A stretch of DNA of 14,707 nucleotides from Chlamydiota bacterium. GTDB taxonomy: Bacteria > Chlamydiota > Chlamydiia > Chlamydiales > Simkaniaceae. Under the pieces are notes generated by a model. That model searched no databases. It was not told the origin of the DNA and worked only from the letters and a program-made list of their open reading frames with translations. The DNA lies in contig JAKQGT010000001.1 in assembly GCA_029556005.1 (NCBI GenBank), forward strand, positions 1-14,707, read 5' to 3'. Shown here one piece after another: positions 6,992-12,700 of this stretch (position 1 is its first letter; each line of letters opens with the position of its first letter). The position numbers and the translations under genes are program-made.

Positions 6992-8644
6992 TCACACCTG
7001 ATTAAACATTTGCTGCATAAAGAAAATCGAATAAAACCAAAGGAATAAATTCGGCAGGGCAGGGTAAGGTCTGATCTTATCGGTCGATCGTGCCGCTGCA
7101 TGGGTTCCCAGGGCCCATCCAAGAAGGGCATAAGCAAAAACTGAAACCGCCACGCCAAGTGTCGAATACTCATTGAGAAAGGTATCTCCAAGCTGCAGCT
7201 GTTGGGAAACAATCAGGTAAAAAATGGGAACCGATACGGAGTATAAGGTTTCAAAATAGGCCGTATTGGTCAGTTTAGAGGTATCTATCTTTGTAGCAAT
7301 CCAAGAAGAGAACGCTTCGGAACCATTTCTCACCCCCTCAAGCGATGCATACAGAGCATTTCTCCATTCCATCGCTCCCTCAGAATTGACATATTCCCTC
7401 AAAAATGGAGGGAGATAACTCGCGACAAAACGTTCGAAAAGGGTCTGATCCTCCCACGCCTCTCCTCGCATCTTTGCAAGATGTTCCGCCATCTTTTGAT
7501 CGGTATACATCGTCATAAAGTAAGAACCTAAAACCGCTACAGTATAGGGGGAAATGACCCAACGATCCACTTTTGTTCCGGTCTTAATAATAGCTCCAAT
7601 AAAGGTAAGCATCGCTAAAGTCGTGACTAACTTAGCCCATTCCCAGCACACTTTACTGCACGTTTTTTCCATCCCCTTTTCAGAGTCGGGTTGGAGTTTA
7701 TTTGCATAGAGTACTTCAAAGTCGGTTCGCGTATATTCAATGCGATCTAACTGGCAATGCATCCCATAAAGGATCCCTGCCACTCCGTTAGAAATGTTAT
7801 GATTTAATCCAATGATGAGTGCGGGCAAAAGGGGGGCCACAACATCCACAACCCGCTCAACAGCCCGAATGTAGCGAACAGAGGGAGGAACCTGGGGGGC
7901 CTCTAGAAGGAAATCGTCCTCCACTACCTCTCTTGGAGCTCTTTCGATTTCCATCCGTTTGAGACGAACAAACTCCATGAGCTCACTTCCTATGGCTCTT
8001 CCTAAAAAGACCCAACCCGCTTTTGTTAAAACCTGCGCTTTGGAAATCACGTAACCCGTGGTCATTAAACCCACTCCTAAGGCTCCCCAAAAAAGATCGG
8101 TATAAAGTCGGGAGCGACGATCATTAAACCCATAGACTTCTATATGTTTTGAACTCTCCTGAAGATCAAGAGTAGGCTTGTTATCGGTATCCAAACGTTG
8201 GTTGGCTAACGTATCCACAAGGGCAACCATTTGAGCCCCAAATAGACCATTCAGGAGGCCGTAAATGATCCCTTGAGATAGTGGAGTATCATAGTTAAGG
8301 ACAATCTGGGTTAAAATCAGAAAAAGCTCTGCATTATAATCACAAATGAAGTTCTTCTCTAAATTGATAATGTCCTTGGAAGCAACCTGTTGAATGGCGA
8401 TTTGACTGCACACTCCCACAAGGGTTGTGACTGCTGCGCTCCAAGGTGTCGATGAAATAAAAAGGACCCGCACCGCAACAAGGACAATCGCACTTGCAGC
8501 TGCAAAACCCACTTTAACACTTTTCGTCCCTGCTTCCGAGCACTGCAACCGCCCCTCACAACAAGGCAAACTCCAAGGATCCTGAGAAGCTTGCGCTTCC
8601 CCCATTTCTTCGTGATATTGCTGCCGCTGATAAATCGCCGCCAC
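6992..8644 (-). CDS. Polytopic membrane protein of unknown function, 550 aa
   Basis: No family recognised. About 13 hydrophobic segments can be seen, roughly at 44-63, 68-88, 104-119, 122-144, 183-203, 206-222, 263-281, 284-298, 336-353, 362-380, 465-481, 494-514 and 529-546. A cytosolic-looking N-terminus of ~43 residues contains CC and C pairs (28-35). The helices fall into hairpins, and the first twelve may be three copies of a four-helix unit; similar stretches are LNYDTPLSQGIIYGLL (116-131) and LNHNISNGVAGILYGM (280-295). Polar loops of 40-80 residues separate the units. The start codon is GTG at 8644, chosen because GGAGGG lies 5 bases upstream. It is first in an operon with the 1237-aa protein, which starts three bases after this gene's stop. 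No transporter signature is visible; a transporter, channel or anchoring role would be a guess. Confidence 0.85.
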   Translation of the reverse strand: MAAIYQRQQYHEEMGEAQASQDPWSLPCCEGRLQCSEAGTKSVKVGFAAASAIVLVAVRVLFISSTPWSAAVTTLVGVCSQIAIQQVASKDIINLEKNFICDYNAELFLILTQIVLNYDTPLSQGIIYGLLNGLFGAQMVALVDTLANQRLDTDNKPTLDLQESSKHIEVYGFNDRRSRLYTDLFWGALGVGLMTTGYVISKAQVLTKAGWVFLGRAIGSELMEFVRLKRMEIERAPREVVEDDFLLEAPQVPPSVRYIRAVERVVDVVAPLLPALIIGLNHNISNGVAGILYGMHCQLDRIEYTRTDFEVLYANKLQPDSEKGMEKTCSKVCWEWAKLVTTLAMLTFIGAIIKTGTKVDRWVISPYTVAVLGSYFMTMYTDQKMAEHLAKMRGEAWEDQTLFERFVASYLPPFLREYVNSEGAMEWRNALYASLEGVRNGSEAFSSWIATKIDTSKLTNTAYFETLYSVSVPIFYLIVSQQLQLGDTFLNEYSTLGVAVSVFAYALLGWALGTHAAARSTDKIRPYPALPNLFLWFYSIFFMQQMFNQV

Positions 8645-8746
8645 TGTTTCCCTCCAGTTTTTGACTTTTTAACTTGCGTTTCTAGTTTTTCTCTAATTCT
8701 CTATAACAAAAACCTAAAACGCAGGTTATTAAAAATTTTACTGAAG

Positions 8747-8775
8747 ATTTTAATCTTTTCTAAACATTGCGACAA
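8747..8775 (-). promoter_or_regulatory. Candidate promoter of the 550-aa/1237-aa operon
   Basis: TTGTCG (8775-8770) and TAAAAT (8752-8747) are separated by 17 bases. It would give a leader of nearly 100 bases before the GTG start. It sits directly behind the T-tract of the desaturase terminator candidate. Confidence 0.45.
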
Positions 8776-8799
8776 TAAAAAACTTAAGAATATCTTAGG
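8775..8799 (-). terminator. Weak intrinsic terminator candidate after the desaturase gene
   Basis: On the minus strand TAAGA-TAT-TCTTA forms a short AT-rich stem two bases after the desaturase stop codon and is followed by AAG and six T. The stem is weak, so termination is only plausible. Confidence 0.4.
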
Positions 8800-8800
8800 A

Positions 8801-9868
8801 TCAGTGGGACCCGATACGCTTTAAGAAAAAAATATGTGAATGCAATGCCCTAAAAAATCCTGAATATTCGGTATATTTTACGTTATATTTAAAACATGTA
8901 GCTTTGATGAGTTTATTGATTGCAGGGTAGTGAATGTGGCTTATTTTAGGAAAAAGATGATGAACCACTTGAAAATTTAACCCTCCGGTGAACCAGAAGA
9001 TGAATTTATTCTTTATTGCAAAATTAGCTGTAGTAGCAATTTGATGTAAAACCCAGGTTTTTTCGAGTTTATTAGAATTTTCCAAAGGGAGAGGGAATTC
9101 AGCATCTTCTACTAAATGCGCTAATTGAAAAACGATCCCTAAAATAAAACCGCAAACAAATGACATCAGAATATACCCTATAAAGGCCTTCCAAAAGCCA
9201 AACTGGACAATCGGAATAACAAGGAAAAGAGTTATAAATAGAGCTTTACTTATCCAAAAGATGAAATGCTCTTTGAGATTCATTCTAAGTAAGTCCGTGT
9301 TTCCAATTTTTTTTGAAAAATATTTTTTGAAATCCCCTATAAAGACCCAGTTAAGGTGGGTTAATCCATATAAACCCAGTGCATAGATGTGCTGATACCG
9401 ATGATACCAATGCTTAGGTTGACTTAAGTGTGTCCTGACCCATGGCTTGATATCTATATCATCATCTAACCCTTCCACATTGGTGTAATTGTGGTGATTG
9501 CAGTTGTGTTTATTTTTCCAAATAAAAATGTTACCACCCATTAAGTTGAGGGAATATCCAGCTATTTCATTTAACCAGTTTTTTCTGGAATAGCTCCCAT
9601 GACCCCCATCATGCATGACATTAAAGCCTATTCCTGCAAATACCGTCCCCAAAAGAATATAAAGGCATAATAAAATCCCTAAAGGGACCGGGGAAAAAAG
9701 AATAGTTGTATAAGAAAACACAGCTAGCATTACAAAAAAAATAGATTTTATGTAAATTTTATAATTTCCAAATCGACTAACTTTTTTATCCGAAAAATAA
9801 CCATCTATGTTAAATTTAATTTCATTAAAAAAATTAACATTTGCTATATCAAAAATTACACGCTTCAT
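8801..9868 (-). CDS. Membrane fatty-acid desaturase (acyl-lipid/acyl-CoA type)
   Basis: A 355-aa integral-membrane di-iron desaturase of the FA_desaturase family. All three histidine boxes are intact: H86-DGG-H90, H121-NCN-H125-H126, and Q300-VV-H303-H304. Membrane segments are at about 43-60, 61-82, 205-222 and 226-248, with the first two boxes on the same face after the second helix. A QxxHH third box is typical of front-end (delta-5/6) and linoleoyl-CoA-type enzymes. Eukaryotic front-end members carry an N-terminal cytochrome b5 domain, which is absent here, so an external electron donor (ferredoxin or b5) is needed. Substrate and position of desaturation cannot be read from the sequence. 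The ATG at 9868 follows GAGAGAGAAGG closely. The gene is clearly AT-richer than recD2, metG or the S46 gene and lies beside a tRNA gene, so acquisition by transfer is possible. It stands alone, with its own promoter and terminator candidates. Confidence 0.92.
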   Translation of the reverse strand: MKRVIFDIANVNFFNEIKFNIDGYFSDKKVSRFGNYKIYIKSIFFVMLAVFSYTTILFSPVPLGILLCLYILLGTVFAGIGFNVMHDGGHGSYSRKNWLNEIAGYSLNLMGGNIFIWKNKHNCNHHNYTNVEGLDDDIDIKPWVRTHLSQPKHWYHRYQHIYALGLYGLTHLNWVFIGDFKKYFSKKIGNTDLLRMNLKEHFIFWISKALFITLFLVIPIVQFGFWKAFIGYILMSFVCGFILGIVFQLAHLVEDAEFPLPLENSNKLEKTWVLHQIATTANFAIKNKFIFWFTGGLNFQVVHHLFPKISHIHYPAINKLIKATCFKYNVKYTEYSGFFRALHSHIFFLKRIGSH

Positions 9869-9891
9869 ACCTTCTCTCTCAACTTATCCCA

Positions 9892-9914
9892 GCACCATTG
9901 TACCATTGCACCAT
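9892..9914. repeat. Three imperfect 8-bp tandem repeats in the desaturase promoter
   Basis: On the minus strand GGTGCAAT, GGTACAAT and GGTGCTGG follow one another without gaps. The first two each carry a -10-like hexamer (TGCAAT, TACAAT). Confidence 0.6.
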
Positions 9915-9933
9915 CCCTCCTTCCATTTGTCAA
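9905..9933 (-). promoter_or_regulatory. Candidate desaturase promoter
   Basis: A perfect -35 TTGACA (9933-9928) is followed after 17 bases by TGCAAT (9910-9905), matching the -10 consensus at four of six positions. A better hexamer, TACAAT (9902-9897), is at an unfavourable 25-base spacing. The leader to the ATG at 9868 would be about 30 bases. Confidence 0.5.
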
Positions 9934-10022
9934 CACAAAACTAAGAAAGAATACCCTTTTAGCCTAAATTTGTACTCAAATAGTATTGAATTGCGTCTTT
10001 GAAACTTGAAATTAGAGGGGAA

Positions 10023-10082
10023 AAGTTGCTTGTGACACTGTAAAACTCAATTTGAATCTTTATTACAGTGTCACATCAACTT
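10023..10082. repeat. Long inverted repeat behind tRNA-Asn (possible terminator)
   Basis: TGTGACACTGTAA (10031-10043) and TTACAGTGTCACA (10063-10075) are a perfect 13-bp inverted repeat around 19 bases. Beyond a small asymmetric bulge (CT against T) the arms continue with AAGTTG (10023-10028) and CAACTT (10077-10082), giving 19 paired bases. It starts five bases after the tRNA's 3' end and, on the minus strand, ends in CTTTTCCCC. It could be the tRNA's terminator, though the stem is longer and less GC-rich than usual and the T-run is short. A protein-binding palindrome or a mobile-element remnant is the alternative. Confidence 0.75.
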
Positions 10083-10086
10083 GGAA

Positions 10087-10158
10087 CTCCGGATGCTGGA
10101 TTCGAACCAGCGACCAATAGATTAACAGTCTACTGCTCTACCGCTGAGCTAATCCGGA
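10087..10158 (-). tRNA. tRNA-Asn (anticodon GUU)
   Basis: A complete cloverleaf can be drawn. The acceptor stem pairs TCCGGAT with ATCCGGA, followed by discriminator G73 as expected for tRNA-Asn. The D-arm is TAGCTCAGCGGTAGAGCA. The anticodon stem TAGA/TCTA encloses the loop CTGTTAA with anticodon GTT. The T-arm GCTGG-TTCGAAT-CCAGC is canonical. The 3' CCA is not encoded (GTTCC follows), so it is added by the nucleotidyltransferase CCA-adding enzyme. The variable loop is short. It is divergent from recD2. Confidence 0.97.
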
Positions 10159-10169
10159 ACAAGAAGACC

Positions 10170-10199
10170 ATCATAAACTTCTGAAGGATTTTTTTTCAA
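10170..10199 (-). promoter_or_regulatory. Promoter of tRNA-Asn
   Basis: TTGAAA (10199-10194) and TATGAT (10175-10170) at 18-base spacing, with the -10 box ending 11 bases before the mature tRNA 5' end. Confidence 0.7.
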
Positions 10200-10239
10200 T
10201 TACAAGCAATAAATTTGGCAATCGCGTAAGATTTGAGCC

Positions 10240-12381
10240 ATGGATCAACTCAGCGGATTTATCGACCACATCGTCTTTACAAGTGAGGAAACGGGCTTTA
10301 CGGTGGCGCGGCTTAAGACTCCGAAACAGGCCGATTTCATTAATATTGTAGGAGCCATGCCCGGGGTCAACCCGGGAGAAACCATGCATTGCCGGGGTAT
10401 TTGGAAACACCATGCCAAACACGGCAGACAGTTTGAAGTCCAAAGCTACGAGCTCACAGCCCCTGTGGACATCTTAGGGATTCAAAAATATTTAGAATCT
10501 GGGATGGTCAAAGGGGTGGGCCCTGTCTATGCTAAACGGATTGTAGACACTTTTGGAGTCAAAACCCTGGAGATCATCGACCAATCCCCTCACCGTTTAA
10601 CAGAAGTCCCCGGTATCGGAGAAAAGCGGGTAGAAAAAATCAAGCTCTGTTGGGAAGAGCAAAAAGCAGTGCGGAGCGTGATGATCTTTTTACAATCCCA
10701 CAAAGTCCGCCCCTCTTTTGCGCAAAAGATTTTTAAAACTTATGGGGAAGAGAGCATTGATAAAGTGACTGAAAATCCCTATCGCTTAGCGAAAGAGATT
10801 TACGGTATAGGTTTCAAAACAGCCGACGAACTCGCGCAAAATTTAGGCATTGCTTCTGACTCCCCTCTCCGCATTCGTGCGGGAATTGAACATGTCCTTT
10901 GGGAGCTTTCTACGGAGGGGCATGTCTGCTATCCCAAAAAAGATTTCATTCCTGAAGCTGCAACGATGCTCGCCGTGAGTGAAGATTTGATCAATAAAGA
11001 GCTCTCCCATTTACACCAAGAAGATCACATTGTCGAATCCTCCATTGAAGAAGAGCCCTATATTTGGGTGAAACCTTTATATAACGCAGAAAGAGGGGTT
11101 GCACGTGAGCTCAAACGGATTCAAAATGCCCCCTGTACGATCCGTCCCATGCTGGTTGATAAAGCAATTGAATGGGCACAAGAAAAACAACGGATCCGTT
11201 TTGCGAATGAGCAAAAAGAGGCGATTGCTTCTAGCTTAAGCGAAAAAATTCATATCATTACGGGAGGTCCTGGAACAGGAAAGAGCACGATCACCCGCGC
11301 TATTCTTTCGATCACTTCCAAAGTGACCGACAAAATTATTTTAGCTGCTCCTACAGGACGCGCTGCAAAACGGATGAGCGAAATCTGCTACAAAAAAGCT
11401 TTCACCATTCATAGTTTGCTGGAGCTGGATTTTCAACAAGGGGGCTTTAAACGGAACCGGGAGAACCCTTTAAATGCCCGTCTCCTCATCATCGATGAAG
11501 CGAGCATGATCGATACGCAACTCATGTATCACTTACTTAAAGCCATCCCCGATGAAACGCGCGTGATCTTCATCGGAGATATCGATCAGCTCCCCAGTGT
11601 AGGTCCTGGGAATGTGCTCAAAGATATGATTGCCTCTGAAAGTCTCCCCGTCACTCGTTTAAAGCATATCTTTCGACAAGGAAAAGGGTCGCGCATTGTC
11701 ACCAATGCCCATCGCATTAACGCCGGTTACTTCCCCGAAACCGAGCACGAAAAGGGAAGCGACTTTGTCTTTTTCAATGTGGAATCTCCTGAGGAAATCT
11801 TAGCAAAAATCTTAGAGCTGATCGAACATCACATCCCCGAACATTTTCCTTTCAATCCCATTGATGATATTCAAGTTCTCTCTCCGATGAAAAGAGGGAT
11901 CATCGGAACCGATAACCTCAATCACGTGTTGCAGGCAAAACTGAACCCTCAAACCCTCCATCTGATTCGGATGGGACGCTCCTTCAATTTCAATGACAAA
12001 GTGATGCAAATCCGCAACAACTATGACAAAAAAGTTTACAATGGAGATGTGGGGCGGATTGTCACTATCGATCTCGAAAATCAAGAACTGGTCGTCAATT
12101 TTGATGGGCGCGCAGTTCCTTATGATTTCTGCGATGTCGATGAACTCATGCTTGCCTATGCTGTTTCCATTCATAAGTACCAAGGAAGCGAGTGCCCGTG
12201 CGTAATTATTCCCGTGCACACCTCTCACTTTAAACTCCTTTTCAGAAATCTTCTCTACACAGGCATTACCCGGGGAAAGAAACTTGTCGTCTTACTGGGC
12301 ACCAAAAAGGCTCTAGCCATTGCTGTTAAAACAGACAACGTCAAAACCCGTCATACAGGGTTAAAATCCTTCTTAGTATAA
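10240..12381 (+). CDS. recD2: RecD2-type ATP-dependent DNA helicase
   Basis: A 713-aa superfamily-1B 5'-3' helicase of the RecD2 (RecD-like, not RecBCD-bound) family, at the usual length of about 720-740 aa. The N-terminal OB-like and helix-hairpin-helix part includes LTEVPGIGEKRVEKI (120-134) and YGIGFKTADELA (188-199). The motor shows Walker A GGPGTGKST (342-350), PTGRAAKRM (371-379), Walker B LLIIDEAS (415-422), motif III GDIDQLPSVGPG (447-458), the LKHIFRQ motif (474-480), SIHKYQGSE (643-651) and YTGITRGK (673-680), whose Arg678 is the motif VI arginine. All catalytic residues are present. It acts in DNA repair and recombination in the cytoplasm. The SD is weak (no GGAGG before the ATG), yet translation from residue 1 matches the family N-terminus. 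It reads away from tRNA-Asn; no convincing promoter was seen in the 80-base gap. Confidence 0.96.
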   Translation: MDQLSGFIDHIVFTSEETGFTVARLKTPKQADFINIVGAMPGVNPGETMHCRGIWKHHAKHGRQFEVQSYELTAPVDILGIQKYLESGMVKGVGPVYAKRIVDTFGVKTLEIIDQSPHRLTEVPGIGEKRVEKIKLCWEEQKAVRSVMIFLQSHKVRPSFAQKIFKTYGEESIDKVTENPYRLAKEIYGIGFKTADELAQNLGIASDSPLRIRAGIEHVLWELSTEGHVCYPKKDFIPEAATMLAVSEDLINKELSHLHQEDHIVESSIEEEPYIWVKPLYNAERGVARELKRIQNAPCTIRPMLVDKAIEWAQEKQRIRFANEQKEAIASSLSEKIHIITGGPGTGKSTITRAILSITSKVTDKIILAAPTGRAAKRMSEICYKKAFTIHSLLELDFQQGGFKRNRENPLNARLLIIDEASMIDTQLMYHLLKAIPDETRVIFIGDIDQLPSVGPGNVLKDMIASESLPVTRLKHIFRQGKGSRIVTNAHRINAGYFPETEHEKGSDFVFFNVESPEEILAKILELIEHHIPEHFPFNPIDDIQVLSPMKRGIIGTDNLNHVLQAKLNPQTLHLIRMGRSFNFNDKVMQIRNNYDKKVYNGDVGRIVTIDLENQELVVNFDGRAVPYDFCDVDELMLAYAVSIHKYQGSECPCVIIPVHTSHFKLLFRNLLYTGITRGKKLVVLLGTKKALAIAVKTDNVKTRHTGLKSFLV

Positions 12382-12439
12382 CACTAGGCAACAATTCGGG
12401 TTAATTTAAAGCTTTTATTAAGATTAATAAATATTTAAA

Positions 12440-12464
12440 TATCTAATTATTAATTATTTAGATA
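12440..12464. repeat. AT-only inverted repeat downstream of recD2
   Basis: TATCTAA (12440-12446) and TTAGATA (12458-12464) are a perfect 7-bp inverted repeat with an 11-base centre, in an A/T-only stretch (about 12419-12470). It lies just ahead of the promoter of the small ORF. It may act as an UP-like element, a weak terminator for recD2 or a binding site; the sequence alone does not decide. Confidence 0.45.
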
Positions 12465-12472
12465 AAAGATAC

Positions 12473-12501
12473 TTGCAATTAAAATAGAAAGTTGATAGAA
12501 T
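12473..12501 (+). promoter_or_regulatory. Promoter of the 35-aa basic ORF
   Basis: TTGCAA (12473-12478) and TAGAAT (12496-12501) separated by exactly 17 bases, preceded by an AT-rich stretch resembling an UP element. Transcription would start near 12508, giving a leader of about 58 bases. Confidence 0.7.
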
Positions 12502-12504
12502 ACA

Positions 12505-12550
12505 TATAGGGCACTATGGCGAGAGGGACAAAACAATAAAATAGCCCATA
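12505..12550 (+). promoter_or_regulatory. Structured leader with a possible 7-codon upstream ORF
   Basis: TATAGGGC (12505-12512) can pair with GCCCATA (12544-12550) with one bulged A, closing a hairpin that ends at the base before the AAGAGGAG ribosome-binding site. Inside the loop is ATG-GCG-AGA-GGG-ACA-AAA-CAA-TAA (12516-12539, MARGTKQ), with AGGG four bases before its ATG. Either could modulate expression of the basic ORF; both are suggestions from sequence only. Confidence 0.3.
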
Positions 12551-12565
12551 AAGAGGAGCAAAATC

Positions 12566-12673
12566 ATGAAAAAGAAAAGTAAAAAACTGATGCGCAAGGT
12601 CTTAAAAAAGTTTCGTCGTAAGACTAGACTGCAGCGCGCCATTAAGTCAGTGAAAGGATTAATGCATATCTAA
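12566..12673 (+). CDS. 35-aa highly basic protein, probable bS22/COX24-type small ribosomal protein
   Basis: A short gene with strong support: its own promoter, a good SD (AAGAGGAG, 7 bases from the ATG to GGAG) and a clean stop leading into a terminator hairpin. The 35-residue product has 11 Lys, 5 Arg, one His and no acidic residue. It lacks Cys, so it is not bL36. From memory of the AURKAIP1/COX24 (DUF1713, mS38/bS22) family, the stretch KKKSKKLMRK (2-11) and KKFRRKTRLQRA (14-25) lines up without gaps with the family's KKRRKRM...HRKLLKRTRWQRR pattern, including TRxQR. The usual His before RK is Leu here. If correct, it is a peripheral small-subunit ribosomal protein binding rRNA. An unrelated nucleic-acid-binding peptide is the alternative. 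It converges on metG. Confidence 0.7.
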   Translation: MKKKSKKLMRKVLKKFRRKTRLQRAIKSVKGLMHI

Positions 12674-12695
12674 ACAACTCTTTATGAGTCGTTTA
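12671..12695. terminator. Shared hairpin between the convergent small ORF and metG
   Basis: TAAAC (12671-12675) and ACTC (12677-12680) pair with GAGT (12686-12689) and GTTTA (12691-12695) around a TTTAT loop, with one mismatch (A against C). In the metG-sense RNA this mismatch becomes a G-U pair, so the stem is continuous (10 pairs) for metG. The stop codon of the small ORF is within the stem. Neither side has a long T-tract, so termination strength is uncertain. Confidence 0.55.
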
Positions 12696-12700
12696 AGTGC

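Noticed and set aside
6844..7212. 122-codon frame across the junction of the 1237-aa and 550-aa genes
   Set aside because: Out of frame with two well-supported genes; its composition shows no protein-like pattern.
8591..8824. 77-codon plus-strand frame covering the desaturase/550-aa intergenic region
   Set aside because: Low-complexity product with no SD; the region is explained by promoter, leader and terminator signals on the minus strand.
10023..10158. tRNA-Asn as the attachment site of an integrated element carrying the desaturase
   Set aside because: No copy of the tRNA 3' end is visible on the far side of the desaturase, and no integrase gene is present in the window.
11812..12228. 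138-codon open frame opposite recD2
   Set aside because: Antisense shadow of the conserved helicase motifs, with no SD or family signature.
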